This document shows positions 49,708-59,199 of a DNA stretch of 64,000 bases, piece after piece. The position numbers and the translations under genes are program-made. How positions within the stretch are numbered: position 1 is the first letter of the stretch; the number at the start of each line of letters is the position of its first letter. Below the pieces are notes generated by a model. That model searched no databases. It was not told the origin of the DNA and was given only the letters and a program-made list of their open reading frames with translations. Location of the stretch: positions 682,001-746,000 of the forward strand of contig CAJIZN010000001.1 of the NCBI GenBank assembly GCA_905182065.1. Reading direction: 5' to 3'. Source of the DNA: Candidatus Marisimplicoccus framensis. GTDB lineage: Bacteria > Bacteroidota > Bacteroidia > Flavobacteriales > Flavobacteriaceae.

Positions 49708-50466
49708 ATGGAAAAAACTAAAAAAATTGCACTAATTACTGGAGCTACTTCAGGTATTGGAGAGTCAACATCTTATGAGTTAGCTAATCAATTTTCACTG
49801 ATACTATGTGGAAGAAATACTGATAAACTAAAAGAGTTAGAAGCATCGCTTTCGTCAAAGACTAAAGTTAAAACTTTACAATTCGATGTAAGAAACCAAG
49901 AAGATGTTTATGAAAAAATTTCTAGTTTAAGTAATGATTGGAAGAATATAGATGTTTTGATTAATAACGCAGGTAACGCTCATGGTTTAGATTTTATTCA
50001 TGAAGGTAAAATTGAAGATTGGGATATGATGATTGATACTAATGTTAAGGGATTACTATATGTGAGTAAACCCGTGTTAGATATTATGATAAAAAATAAT
50101 AATGGACATATTATTAATATTGGATCGATTGCAGGGAAAGAATTATATCCTAAGGGTAATATTTATTGTGCCTCCAAATTTGCTGTTGATGCTATTTCCC
50201 AGGGTATGAGAATTGACTTAAATAAGTTTAATATTAAGGTTTCACAAATTAATCCTGGGTTGGTAGAGACAAACTTTTCAATGGTTAGGTTTAAAGACGA
50301 TGAAGATAAATCTAATTCAGTTTATCATGGAGTTGATCCATTAGTCGGAGATGATGTTGCAAAAGTAATATCCTATGTAATAAATTGTCCAGAGAATGTT
50401 AATATTAGTGACATTACAGTTCTTGCAAAATCACAAGCTTCTTCTACGGTAGTTAATAGAGGTTAA
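49708..50466 (+). CDS. Short-chain dehydrogenase (YdfG/serine dehydrogenase-like)
   Basis: 252-residue SDR enzyme. The cofactor loop is TGATSGIGESTSYELA, with NNAGNAHG, INIGSIAGKELYPKGN and the catalytic pair in IYCASKFAVDA. It resembles the YdfG group acting on 3-hydroxy acids such as L-allo-threonine or 3-hydroxypropionate. It follows glpF without a spacer and is probably co-transcribed with the glycerol operon, though its link to glycerol is unclear. It overlaps the convergent DUF1543 gene by 4 bases. Confidence 0.88.
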   Translation: MEKTKKIALITGATSGIGESTSYELANQFSLILCGRNTDKLKELEASLSSKTKVKTLQFDVRNQEDVYEKISSLSNDWKNIDVLINNAGNAHGLDFIHEGKIEDWDMMIDTNVKGLLYVSKPVLDIMIKNNNGHIINIGSIAGKELYPKGNIYCASKFAVDAISQGMRIDLNKFNIKVSQINPGLVETNFSMVRFKDDEDKSNSVYHGVDPLVGDDVAKVISYVINCPENVNISDITVLAKSQASSTVVNRG

Positions 50467-51014
50467 TCATTAGTCAATGACTTATATGTTTCTATTACTT
50501 TCTTGGGTATAGGGTGGTACCCATTATTATATTTCAAAGTCTCAGTTATATTATCATCCTTGTTAAGATTAATAAAGAAATCAGAAACCTTATTAATTTC
50601 AATACAATCATCAACATCATATAAATCATCTGTGTGAACTTGATCTAATCCTTTCATTAAAGTTTCTTTTGCTCTCTTTTTTATTAATATTTTTTTTTCA
50701 CCAACCAGAAACTCACTCTCATGTAACTCTTCAAATTTATTTTTATCATACCCTCCTAGATTTATAAAAAACAATTTACTTTTTGAGATATTTTTTTTTG
50801 ATGAAAGAGAAACCCTATATCCATCTACATGATTTATCTCAACCCAAGAATCTATATGAAGTCTATCTGCATTTCCAAACCACTTATCAAGTAAATCCAT
50901 ATAAGTATCTTCAATTTTATTACCACAAGTGAAAACAACATCATGAAGCTCAGTATTACATCCATCTGCTCTTCCTCCTAAATAAACTGCATAAAGTTTA
51001 ATATTTTCTTTCAT
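50463..51014 (-). CDS. DUF1543-domain protein
   Basis: 183-residue cytosolic protein of the DUF1543 family, function unknown. The typical pattern appears twice: LYAVYLGGRADGCNTELHDV near the start and FFINLGGYDKNKFEELHES after residue 80, which marks an internal duplication. No catalytic motif is apparent. It runs against the glycerol operon and is divergent from the GDPD gene. Confidence 0.85.
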   Translation of the reverse strand: MKENIKLYAVYLGGRADGCNTELHDVVFTCGNKIEDTYMDLLDKWFGNADRLHIDSWVEINHVDGYRVSLSSKKNISKSKLFFINLGGYDKNKFEELHESEFLVGEKKILIKKRAKETLMKGLDQVHTDDLYDVDDCIEINKVSDFFINLNKDDNITETLKYNNGYHPIPKKVIETYKSLTND

Positions 51015-51086
51015 ACCTATTTTATTAAAGAATTTTAAAATATAGTATTTTTAATACTACATGTTTAATTACCTTGTTTGAAATAT

Positions 51087-51845
51087 ATGAAAAAATTATT
51101 ATCATCATTTTTATTATTTATTTTTCTTTTTTCAAGTTGTAATAAAACTTCCGATATAATTGTCATTGGTCATAGAGGTGCAATGGGTCATGCACTTGAA
51201 AATACAATTGAATCAGTTGAAAAGGCTATTAATTTAAAAGTTGATGGAATTGAGATTGATGTATTTAAATCTAAATCAGGTGAGCTAATAGTTTATCATG
51301 ATCCGTCTTTAGGTAGGCTATCTAATTCAACTGCATTTATTGAGCAAATTTCTTTAGATTCTATTAAAAAAGTAGAATTAATTGGAGGATTATCTATTCC
51401 TACTCTAAATGAGGTATTAGATATAATTCCAGAAAAAATTTTTTTAAATATTGAGCTAAAAGGTGAGAATACTGCCTATGAAACCAATAAAATTATCATC
51501 AAATATTTAACTGAATCTAACCTTACTCCTTCAAAATTTATTATATCAAGCTTTAGATGGAATGAGTTAAAAAAGTTTAGAAATATTAATAAAGATGTTC
51601 CAATTGCAATCCTTGTAGACTCATTATATAAAATTGATAACGCAATTAAATTAGCTAAGGAAATTAACGCTGTTGCTCTAAATCCAAATAATAAGTTTAT
51701 CACAAATCAAATTGTTAAAAAAATACAGTCTAATAATATCAAAGTTTATCCCTACACAATTAATACTCCTATGAATATAAAAAGAATGAAATCAATGGGA
51801 GTTGATGCAATTATAACTGATTTTCCAGAAAGAATTAATAAATAA
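51087..51845 (+). CDS. Glycerophosphodiester phosphodiesterase lipoprotein
   Basis: Releases glycerol-3-phosphate from deacylated phospholipids. ATG 51087 gives MKKLLSSFLLFIFLFSS then the lipobox Cys, 252 residues. Catalytic residues lie in GHRGAMGHALENTIESVEKA, GIEIDVF and VYHDPS; the C-terminus keeps VYPYTINTP and GVDAIITDFPERI. Being anchored outside the cytoplasm, it could supply glycerol phosphate close to the glpKDF operon 1.4 kb upstream, which is an inference. Confidence 0.93.
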   Translation: MKKLLSSFLLFIFLFSSCNKTSDIIVIGHRGAMGHALENTIESVEKAINLKVDGIEIDVFKSKSGELIVYHDPSLGRLSNSTAFIEQISLDSIKKVELIGGLSIPTLNEVLDIIPEKIFLNIELKGENTAYETNKIIIKYLTESNLTPSKFIISSFRWNELKKFRNINKDVPIAILVDSLYKIDNAIKLAKEINAVALNPNNKFITNQIVKKIQSNNIKVYPYTINTPMNIKRMKSMGVDAIITDFPERINK

Positions 51846-51857
51846 AAAAGGCTGTAT

Positions 51858-52766
51858 TTATGTTTTGCTTTCAGCTATTACAAAATGTTCAAGCTTGAAA
51901 ACATAGTTTTCAGGAATAGTCCTGCCAACTGGAGTGAAATATTTAGAATTAAGATCAGCTAAGGTTTTATTTTCAATTACAGTAAAATTATTTTGAGATA
52001 GTAAATCTTCAATTTCTTTAGCACAGTAAAACGATATCCAGGGTTCACCTAACTTAGCAGCTGAACTTGTTATAAGATTGACTGCTTTTTCAGGGTTTGA
52101 ATAACCTATACCAAAACAGGCTTTTGGATCATCTTTTATAAGTTTACTTACATATGAAATAAAAATTTTTGAATTAGAATTTTGGTTTAAAACAGCCAGT
52201 TCTTTTAAAGTTGAGTTAAATGCCTCTTTTGTAATATACTGAGATACACCTTCAAGTGTATAAATAGTTGATTTACTTTGATCAAATCCTACATTCAAAA
52301 GTTGTTCTTTAAGAGATTGGTTATTAAAATCAATACTGATATAGGTAACATTTGCTTTATTACTTGTCTTATCTGGAAGCCTTGAACGTTTTCTTTCCTG
52401 AACTTCAGGCTGATCAACTTCAAATATTTTTAATTTGGATGGAAGTTTCAGACGATGAGCTCTTGAATCATAACCTGCTCCTAGTATTACATATTGTTCT
52501 ATATCAATAGAGGTGCCTTTCTCAATTAGATCATCTATGAATCTTGTTCGAGAGATTAGATGTTCATGCATTCCAGGCACAATTTTATCTCCTAACCAGA
52601 CACTAAATTTATGCCCCATAAGTTTTAGCATAGTTGCTCCAAGAACAAAATATTTGGCATAAGGGTCATAAATAACACGTTTATTAGGTTTAGCAAGTGA
52701 CTCAATCAATCTCTGTTTTGCAACTCCTTGAGCAGTTCCATCTTTTCTAAATATTGAGTTGCTCAT
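51858..52766 (-). CDS. Class I SAM-dependent methyltransferase (LCM/PPM1-like)
   Basis: 302-residue methyltransferase of the leucine-carboxymethyltransferase-like family common in bacteria. The SAM site is YVILGAGYDSRAHRL, the acidic loop IFEVDQPEVQERKRSRL, and STIYTLEGVSQYITKEAF matches the post-II region. The bacterial members' substrates are mostly unknown; a role in a particular pathway cannot be drawn from its neighbours. Monocistronic by position. Confidence 0.87.
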   Translation of the reverse strand: MSNSIFRKDGTAQGVAKQRLIESLAKPNKRVIYDPYAKYFVLGATMLKLMGHKFSVWLGDKIVPGMHEHLISRTRFIDDLIEKGTSIDIEQYVILGAGYDSRAHRLKLPSKLKIFEVDQPEVQERKRSRLPDKTSNKANVTYISIDFNNQSLKEQLLNVGFDQSKSTIYTLEGVSQYITKEAFNSTLKELAVLNQNSNSKIFISYVSKLIKDDPKACFGIGYSNPEKAVNLITSSAAKLGEPWISFYCAKEIEDLLSQNNFTVIENKTLADLNSKYFTPVGRTIPENYVFKLEHFVIAESKT

Positions 52767-52865
52767 TGTTTATATTAATTACTTTTTTAATTTCTTTTAT
52801 ATAAATGATTTCTCTAAATTAATTAAAAAGTAAACAAAGAATTAATAATTATTAAATCTATAACT

Positions 52866-53168
52866 ATGAAAAAAATATATCTGATATTGTGTATACTCGG
52901 TATTGCACTCCCTTATTATAACTTATTTAATTTTTTAAAAATCAATAACTGGTCAATGGACGGATTCTTTAGCCTTTTATATGAAAACTATGCTGTTTCA
53001 ATGTTATCTATGGATTTAACTGTAGCTGCTTCTTCTTTCTTAATTTTTTTAATCTATAGTTATCGAAAATCTCCAATAAAAATTATTAGATATTTATTAC
53101 CTATGTTTCTTGTTGGATTCTCACTAGCATTGCCTCTTTATCTTTATGATAATCATAAATCTAATTAG
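52866..53168 (+). CDS. DUF2834-domain small membrane protein
   Basis: 100-residue protein with three predicted membrane helices. It matches the DUF2834 pattern: ILCILGIALPYYNLF, then the loop before LSMDLTVAASSFLIFLIYSY, and a third helix. Function unknown. It overlaps the small convergent membrane protein gene by 8 bases. Confidence 0.8.
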   Translation: MKKIYLILCILGIALPYYNLFNFLKINNWSMDGFFSLLYENYAVSMLSMDLTVAASSFLIFLIYSYRKSPIKIIRYLLPMFLVGFSLALPLYLYDNHKSN

Positions 53169-53349
53169 ATAGTTCTTTTGATTTTATCATAATACAAACT
53201 CCAGCATTTATTAAAACAAGTGATAGAGTTCCAATCAAGAAAAAATCTAATTCCTGATATTTTCTTATTAGGGCTTCTCCAAACACACATAATCCTGAGC
53301 TAAAAATTAAAATTCCTAAAGTTCCTATAATAGTATACTTATTAATCAT
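53161..53349 (-). CDS. Small two-helix membrane protein
   Basis: 62 residues with two hydrophobic segments (YTIIGTLGILIFSSGLCVFG and FLIGTLSLVLINAGVCIMI) and a Lys-rich tail. No family recognised. A convincing start (MINKY), full-length hydrophobic pattern and no competing gene support it as real. It lies between the DUF2834 and M48 genes. Confidence 0.6.
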   Translation of the reverse strand: MINKYTIIGTLGILIFSSGLCVFGEALIRKYQELDFFLIGTLSLVLINAGVCIMIKSKELSN

Positions 53350-53390
53350 CTTTTATTACATTTAAATCTAAATTAATTAAATTCAATTTT

Positions 53391-54650
53391 ATGGCATCTG
53401 AAGTCTGGTTTTTAATAATTATAGCCCTAGTAATTTTTAATTATTTATTCTCAAATATTTTAGATTATTTAAATCATAAAAACTGGAAAGATGAAATACC
53501 CAAAGAGTTAAAAGATTTCTACGATAAAAAGAAATATAAACAAGCAAAATTATACGCCTTAAGTAAAAATAAAATAGGATTACTATCTAGTACAATATCC
53601 TTTCTGTTAGTTGTTTCACTTTTAGTATTTAATGGGTATGGATATATTGACCAGCTAGTTAATTCTTTTAATCTTAACTTATTTTTACCTTTTGAAATTA
53701 ATAATAGTTTTACAAAATCAGGAGTTTTTTTTCTAATTCTATTTATTTTAAACTTAATAATATCAATACCTTTTTCATATTATAACACATTTGTTATTGA
53801 AGAAAATTTTGGTTTTAATAAGACTACAAAGTCTACATTCTTTTTTGATATAATTAAATCATCTATACTTTCGATTTTAATTGGTGGGTTTCTTCTATTT
53901 TTAGCCTTGTACTTATATAATAGTTTAAATGATGGTTTCTGGTTATATCTATGGATTGGACTTTCATTATTAATGGTTTTAATTAATATGTTTTATGCAG
54001 ATTTAATTGTGCCGATATTTAATAAACTTACACCACTTGAAAATGGTGATTTAAGAAAAAAAATTGAAAATTATTCCAAAGAGGTTGGGTATCTTTTGAA
54101 GAATATTTACGTGATTGATGGCTCAAAAAGATCAACTAAGGCTAATGCCTTCTTTAGTGGACTGGGACCTAGAAAAACTATAGCTCTTTATGATACTTTA
54201 ATAGAAAAACATACTGAAAATGAATTAGTTGCAGTTTTGGCACATGAAGTTGGTCATTTTAAGAAAAAACATGTTTTCTCAGGCTTATTAATGTCAGTTA
54301 TCCAAATTGGTGTAATGGCTTTTTTCTTTGAATTATGTTTAAAACTTCCAGAAATTTCTTTGGCATTGGGAGGATCAGGTGTTAGTTTTCATCTTGGTTT
54401 AATAGGATTCAGTATAATTTTTTCACCTATTTCAATGATGTCTGGTATTTTGATGAATTATATAAGTAGAAAAAATGAGTTTGAAGCAGATTCCTATGCA
54501 AAAGAAACATATAACGGAGATGACTTATCATTAGCATTAAAAAAATTATCTGTTGATAGTCTTTCAAATATATATCCTCACCCCCTATATGTATTTTTTC
54601 ACTACTCTCATCCACCATTAATTAAAAGATTAAGAGCTTTAAATAAATAA
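53391..54650 (+). CDS. M48-family membrane metallopeptidase (Ste24/CAAX protease-like)
   Basis: 419-residue integral-membrane zinc peptidase. An N-terminal multi-helix region is followed by the M48 domain: the zinc motif HEVGH in VAVLAHEVGHFKKKH, the third ligand Glu in NEFEADSYAKE, and the end HYSHPPLIKRLRAL. It resembles the eukaryotic Ste24 layout, with the EENFGFNKTT signature. It probably does membrane-protein quality control; CAAX processing is not expected in bacteria. The glycosylasparaginase gene follows after 1 base. Confidence 0.93.
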   Translation: MASEVWFLIIIALVIFNYLFSNILDYLNHKNWKDEIPKELKDFYDKKKYKQAKLYALSKNKIGLLSSTISFLLVVSLLVFNGYGYIDQLVNSFNLNLFLPFEINNSFTKSGVFFLILFILNLIISIPFSYYNTFVIEENFGFNKTTKSTFFFDIIKSSILSILIGGFLLFLALYLYNSLNDGFWLYLWIGLSLLMVLINMFYADLIVPIFNKLTPLENGDLRKKIENYSKEVGYLLKNIYVIDGSKRSTKANAFFSGLGPRKTIALYDTLIEKHTENELVAVLAHEVGHFKKKHVFSGLLMSVIQIGVMAFFFELCLKLPEISLALGGSGVSFHLGLIGFSIIFSPISMMSGILMNYISRKNEFEADSYAKETYNGDDLSLALKKLSVDSLSNIYPHPLYVFFHYSHPPLIKRLRALNK

Positions 54651-54651
54651 T

Positions 54652-55608
54652 ATGAAAAGAAGAAACTTTATTTTTGATATATTTAGTATAGGATTAATGT
54701 CTTCAATATCGACAAGACTTAAAGCAAATAATTTAAATTTTTCTCCTATGGTAAGGTCTATATCAACTTGGAAAACAACTGAAGCAAATCATAAAGCAGG
54801 ATCTTTACTTGATAATGGAACTGATGCATTAAATGCAGCTGTAATTGGAGTAGCAGTTGAGGAAGAAAATCCTAAAAACACAACAGTTGGATATGGAGGT
54901 GCACCGGATAGATCTGGAAATGTAACTTTAGATGCATGTGTTATGAATCATATGGGAGATTGTGGTTCTGTGGTTGCAGTAGAAAATATTATGAATGTCG
55001 CAAGATTAGCAAAAGATGTTATGGAAAAAACTCCTCATGTTATGCTCGCTGGTAAAGGTGCAGAAGAATTTGCCATTTCTGAGGGTTACAAAAAAATAAA
55101 TTTATTAACTGAGACATCAAAAAAAGATTGGGAAAAGTGGCTTGAAAATGAGGAGTATAAGCCAATAATAAATATTGAGAATCATGATACTATAGGTATG
55201 TTATGTCTTGATAAAAATAATAATATGTCAGGAGCTTGCACAACTAGTGGTTTAGCATATAAAATGAAAGGTAGAATAGGTGACTCCCCAATAATTGGTT
55301 CTGGATTATTTATAGATAATAAAATTGGTGGAGCTGTTGCCACTGGTTTAGGAGAGGAAGTTGTAAAAACAGTTGGTTCATATTTAGTTGTAGAATTAAT
55401 GAGACAAGGTATGTCACCTCAGGAGGCATGTGAAACTGCTGTTAGAAGAATAGTATCAAGTAATTCACAAGAAAATAAATTTCAGGTTGCATACATAGCA
55501 ATGAATAAAAGTGGTGAGGTTGGATCATATAGTATCGAACCGGGGTTCTCATATATGGATTATTATAATGGAGAGAATAAAGAGGTGATTACAGGATCTG
55601 CTTTATAA
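54652..55608 (+). CDS. Glycosylasparaginase / isoaspartyl peptidase family (Ntn hydrolase)
   Basis: 318-residue N-terminal-nucleophile hydrolase that would cleave the Asn-GlcNAc bond or beta-aspartyl peptides. It opens with a twin-arginine-like leader (MKRRNFIFDIFSIGLMSSIS). The autocleavage site is HDTIGMLCLD, with Thr as nucleophile; other motifs are TVGYGGAPDRSGNVTLDAC, GDCGSVVAVENI and GDSPIIGSGLFID, which point to the glycosylasparaginase group. Coupled to the M48 gene by a 1-base gap. Export by Tat is likely but not certain. Confidence 0.92.
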   Translation: MKRRNFIFDIFSIGLMSSISTRLKANNLNFSPMVRSISTWKTTEANHKAGSLLDNGTDALNAAVIGVAVEEENPKNTTVGYGGAPDRSGNVTLDACVMNHMGDCGSVVAVENIMNVARLAKDVMEKTPHVMLAGKGAEEFAISEGYKKINLLTETSKKDWEKWLENEEYKPIINIENHDTIGMLCLDKNNNMSGACTTSGLAYKMKGRIGDSPIIGSGLFIDNKIGGAVATGLGEEVVKTVGSYLVVELMRQGMSPQEACETAVRRIVSSNSQENKFQVAYIAMNKSGEVGSYSIEPGFSYMDYYNGENKEVITGSAL

Positions 55609-55609
55609 A

Positions 55610-56383
55610 TTAAGAAAAAATAGATTTCATTTTATCCATTTCTTCCTCAGCCAATTTTGGATCAACTAAGATTCTGCCACTATACTCATCTGTGATTATC
55701 TTTTGTCTAGAGGCAATTTCCATTTGAACTTGGGGTGGAATAGTGAAATAAGATCCACCGGATGCATTTCTTTCAATAGGTACAATTGCAAGACCATTTC
55801 TTACATTAGATCTTATTCTTTTATATGCAGATATTAAAGTGTCTTCAATCTTTTTCTCAAATTCTTTAGATTTTGCTAAAAGCTTCTTCTCTTCTTTCTC
55901 AGTATCCTTTAAAATCTCACCTAATTCAGAGTTTTTACTTTTTAAGTGTGATTTTCTATCTTTAATTTTATTTTTTAATTCGTCAAGAACAACTGTTTTA
56001 GTCTCGATTGTTTCTTTAAATTGAGCAATCTTTTTATCAGAAAGTTTTATTTCCAATTCCTGAAATTCTTGTTCTTTTATAATAGAATTATACTCTCGGT
56101 TATTTCTTACTTTTTTTAAATCACCTTCATATTTTTTGTGACTTTCTTTAGATGTAGATATTGCATTTTCTTCAAATTTAATTCCATCTTCACTTTCTTT
56201 AAGTTCATTTTCAAAACTCTCAAGTCTTTTATTTAAACCCTCTATTTCATTTTCAAGATCTTCAACCTCTAGAGGAAGTTCACCTCTAACACTTCTAATT
56301 TCATCGATTCTTGAGTCAATTAATTGAAGATCAAAAAGAGCTCTTAGCTTTTCTTCAACTGAAATTTCAACTTTTTTTGCCAT
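55610..56383 (-). CDS. Coiled-coil protein with degenerate C-terminal zinc ribbon
   Basis: 257-residue protein of the DUF164/zinc-ribbon coiled-coil family. Residues 20-180 are a long charged coiled coil. The C-terminal domain keeps the family's fold text (FTIPPQVQMEIASRQKIITD and SGRILVDPKLAEEEM), but the four zinc cysteines are missing: ASGGS replaces the first CxxC region and DEYSG the second. Hence zinc is not expected. It sits 1 base after the Nif3-family gene, a conserved pairing in bacteria, so the two are co-transcribed. Confidence 0.88.
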   Translation of the reverse strand: MAKKVEISVEEKLRALFDLQLIDSRIDEIRSVRGELPLEVEDLENEIEGLNKRLESFENELKESEDGIKFEENAISTSKESHKKYEGDLKKVRNNREYNSIIKEQEFQELEIKLSDKKIAQFKETIETKTVVLDELKNKIKDRKSHLKSKNSELGEILKDTEKEEKKLLAKSKEFEKKIEDTLISAYKRIRSNVRNGLAIVPIERNASGGSYFTIPPQVQMEIASRQKIITDEYSGRILVDPKLAEEEMDKMKSIFS

Positions 56384-56384
56384 T

Positions 56385-57179
56385 TTAATAATAGTTTACT
56401 GGGTTAATATTTTCCGTAGATAAAAGGATGGTAAAACTAGGTAATTTTTTATTAAGAAATTCCTTAATTATCAATTTTATATGGTTTTCGCTCTCATAAT
56501 GTCCAATATCTACTAAAATGGCCTTATTATCTGCCTCATAAAAATTATGATACTTTAAATCTGAAGTAATAAAAGCATCTACATTAGAGTCAAGAGAGTT
56601 TTTAATTGCAAAGCTTCCAGATCCAACAACAATTGATACTTTTGAAATCTTTTTATTAAGTTTTACGGAGTGTCTAAGATACTTTAGTTCTAATTTATTT
56701 TTTATCAAATCAAAGAAATTATTCTCTTCCATAGGTTCAATTAGTTCCCCTTTAGTTCCCATACCAATTTTAAAATTATTTTTATTATCTATTTTTGGAA
56801 TTAGAGTTGATATTTTTTTTAAACCAATTTTTTTAGATAAAAAATAACTAATACCCTCTGGATGATTATCTAAAGATGTATGGATGGCATATACAGATAT
56901 ATTATTTTTCACAGCTTTAATTAACGACTTCTGAACATATCCAGAATCTGTAGTAATTTTTTTTAAACTGTTAAAAATTATAGGATGATAGCTTACAATT
57001 AAATTGCAATCTTTATCTAAAGCTTCATCAACTACATTTAGTGTTGTATCAAGAGTTACTAAAATATTTTTTACTTCAGAATTGAGGTCTCCAACAAGTA
57101 ATCCAACATTATCAAAGTCTTCAGCAATTGATATTGGCATCCATTTATCTAGAATTTCTGTAATTTCACTAACTTTCAT
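56385..57179 (-). CDS. Nif3-like dinuclear metal-centre protein
   Basis: 264-residue cytosolic protein of the Nif3/YbgI family, which forms hexameric rings with a two-metal site; biochemical role uncertain. Motifs are WMPISIAEDFDNVGLLVGD at the start, IVSYHPIIFNS with metal His, VYAIHTSLDNHPEGISYFL and the C-terminal LVDIGHYESENHI. It lacks the roughly 100-residue central insert found in many Bacteroidota and Firmicutes members, so it is the short YbgI-like form. First gene of the operon with the coiled-coil protein. Confidence 0.92.
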   Translation of the reverse strand: MKVSEITEILDKWMPISIAEDFDNVGLLVGDLNSEVKNILVTLDTTLNVVDEALDKDCNLIVSYHPIIFNSLKKITTDSGYVQKSLIKAVKNNISVYAIHTSLDNHPEGISYFLSKKIGLKKISTLIPKIDNKNNFKIGMGTKGELIEPMEENNFFDLIKNKLELKYLRHSVKLNKKISKVSIVVGSGSFAIKNSLDSNVDAFITSDLKYHNFYEADNKAILVDIGHYESENHIKLIIKEFLNKKLPSFTILLSTENINPVNYY

Positions 57180-57197
57180 ATAAGTGTAGATTCATTG

Positions 57198-57205
57198 CAA
57201 ATATA
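57198..57205 (-). promoter_or_regulatory. -7 box of the Nif3-family operon
   Basis: Reverse-strand TATATTTG ends 18 bases before the Nif3 ATG in the 42-base gap divergent from lpxK. Confidence 0.45.
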
Positions 57206-57221
57206 ATATTATCTTTCTCTA

Positions 57222-58247
57222 GTGAAAAAATTGAATTTTTTATTATACCCCATATCACTTATTTACGAGCTTTATACATCTTTTCGAAACTTTCTTTTTG
57301 ATCTAGGGATACTTGATTCAATTGAGTATAAAATCCCAACTATTGGAATTGGAAATTTATCTACAGGGGGAACAGGAAAATCAATAGTCGTAGATTATAT
57401 AATTGGGAAATTCAAAAATAAAAATAAGATTACAACATTAAGTAGAGGTTATAATCGAAACACTAAAGGCTTTGTTCAAGCTTCTAATATATCAACAGCA
57501 TATGAAATTGGTGATGAACCATTTCAATTTTATTCAAAACATCCAGAGATTAATGTGGTTGTATGTGAAGATAGGAGGAAAGGAATGAATATAATTCTAA
57601 AAAACTTACCTGATACTGATTTATGTATTTGGGATGATGTCTTTCAACATAGATTTGTAAAGCCTGGGCTTATGATTTTAACAACAACTTTTCAATATCC
57701 CTTTTATAAAGATGAAATTCTGCCAATTGGAAATCTTAGAGAGAATATAAGCTCTGCAAAAAGAGCTGATTTGATCGTTGTTACTAAGTGTCCTGATAAT
57801 TTATCCCAAAAAGACAAATTATCATTTCTTGAATCACTTAACCCGAATGATAACCAAAAGGTTTTTTTTAGTTCTTTAACATATATGCAAAAAATTAAAT
57901 CTGATTCTGAAGAAGTTGACATTGATGTTTTAGAGGATGATGACTTTATTCTAGTAACTGGAATTGCAGATTCTTCATATTTAGTAAATTTTTTAAAAAA
58001 CAAAGCCTTAAAATTTAAACATCTAAAATATTCAGATCATTATAATTTTAATAAGTCATCTATTGATAAAATTTCAGGGCTCTCTTTAAATAAAATAATC
58101 CTAACTACTGAAAAAGATTTTGGTAGACTCAAACCTAGAATTAACGATAGAGAGATATATTATATTGAAGTAGGATTAAAATTTCCTGAGGATATAAATG
58201 ACTATAATTTTGATAAAAATATAGAGGGATATATATTTAACGATTAA
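57222..58247 (+). CDS. lpxK: Tetraacyldisaccharide 4'-kinase
   Basis: Membrane-bound kinase that adds the 4'-phosphate in lipid A synthesis. The start is GTG 57222 ([20 protein letters not shown]), with the N-terminal membrane helix. The Walker A loop is [12 protein letters not shown], followed by [13 protein letters not shown] and LILTTT-type text near [14 protein letters not shown], then the C-terminal FVLVTGIA-like [13 protein letters not shown] and TTEKDFGRL. 341 residues, normal length. It overlaps lipA tail to tail by 4 bases. Confidence 0.95.
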   Translation: MKKLNFLLYPISLIYELYTSFRNFLFDLGILDSIEYKIPTIGIGNLSTGGTGKSIVVDYIIGKFKNKNKITTLSRGYNRNTKGFVQASNISTAYEIGDEPFQFYSKHPEINVVVCEDRRKGMNIILKNLPDTDLCIWDDVFQHRFVKPGLMILTTTFQYPFYKDEILPIGNLRENISSAKRADLIVVTKCPDNLSQKDKLSFLESLNPNDNQKVFFSSLTYMQKIKSDSEEVDIDVLEDDDFILVTGIADSSYLVNFLKNKALKFKHLKYSDHYNFNKSSIDKISGLSLNKIILTTEKDFGRLKPRINDREIYYIEVGLKFPEDINDYNFDKNIEGYIFND

Positions 58248-59161
58248 TGAATATGCTTGTGAGCTTTATAAGAAGATCTCACTAACGGTCCGCTCTCTAC
58301 ATGTCTAAACCCCATTTCTTTGCCAATTATTTCATACTCTTTAAATTGTTCAGGAGTTATGAAATCTTTTACTGTTAGATGTTTTTTTGTAGGTTGAAGA
58401 TATTGACCTAGAGTTATTATATCGACTCCAACATTACGTAAATCTTCCATTGTTTCTAAAACTTCTTCTTTTGTTTCACCAAGACCTAGCATTAGACCTG
58501 ATTTAGTTCTATTTATGCCATTGTCCTTTAAATATTTTAAAACTTCTAAACTTCTGTCATACTTAGCTTGAATTCTAACTTCTCTAGTGAGTCTTCTAAC
58601 AGTTTCAAGATTATGAGAAACTACTTCTGGAGCTACCTCTATAATTCTATCAATATTTTCTGAATTGCCTCTAAAATCAGGTATTAAGGTTTCAATTGTA
58701 GTTTTAGGATTTAAATCTCTAACAGCATTAACAGTTTCAGACCAAATTATTGATCCTCCATCTTTTAAATCATCTCTATCTACAGAAGTTAAAACTGCAT
58801 GTTTAACTCCCATAATATTTATAGATCTAGCTACTTTGAATGGCTCTAATTCGTCTGCAGGTAGTGGGCTTCCGGTTTGAACATTACAAAAACCACATGA
58901 CCTTGTACATATGTTACCTAATATCATAAATGTAGCAGTTCCTTCAGTCCAGCATTCCCCCATATTAGGACAGTTACCAGAAACACAAATTGTATGAAGA
59001 TCATTCTTCTCAACGGTAGATCTAAGTTGTGTATATTTTTTACCAATAGGAAGTTTAACACGAATCCAATCAGGTTTTTTAGTTCTAATTTTTGTATTGG
59101 ACTCTTTCTTGGGAAGATTAAGTTTTACCCAACCCTGATTTACTGTTCTAGTTTCCGACAT
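58244..59161 (-). CDS. lipA: Lipoyl synthase
   Basis: Radical-SAM enzyme inserting two sulfurs into protein-bound octanoyl groups. Of 305 residues, the auxiliary cluster motif is [12 protein letters not shown], the radical-SAM motif [10 protein letters not shown], and the C-terminal RSSYKAHKH supplies the Ser ligand. Full length. It has its own promoter, with TTTTG and TATCTTTG spaced by 19 bases, set against the Nramp-like gene upstream. Confidence 0.97.
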   Translation of the reverse strand: MSETRTVNQGWVKLNLPKKESNTKIRTKKPDWIRVKLPIGKKYTQLRSTVEKNDLHTICVSGNCPNMGECWTEGTATFMILGNICTRSCGFCNVQTGSPLPADELEPFKVARSINIMGVKHAVLTSVDRDDLKDGGSIIWSETVNAVRDLNPKTTIETLIPDFRGNSENIDRIIEVAPEVVSHNLETVRRLTREVRIQAKYDRSLEVLKYLKDNGINRTKSGLMLGLGETKEEVLETMEDLRNVGVDIITLGQYLQPTKKHLTVKDFITPEQFKEYEIIGKEMGFRHVESGPLVRSSYKAHKHIH

Positions 59162-59167
59162 ATTTTA

Positions 59168-59199
59168 CAAAGATACAAACTAAATAAACCTGGTCAAAA
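59168..59199 (-). promoter_or_regulatory. Promoter of lipA, probably leaderless
   Basis: On the reverse strand a TTTTG (plus-strand 59195-59199) and TATCTTTG (59168-59175) are separated by 19 bases, matching the Bacteroidota TTTG-N19-TAnnTTTG form. The -7 box ends 6 bases before the lipA ATG. Confidence 0.7.
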
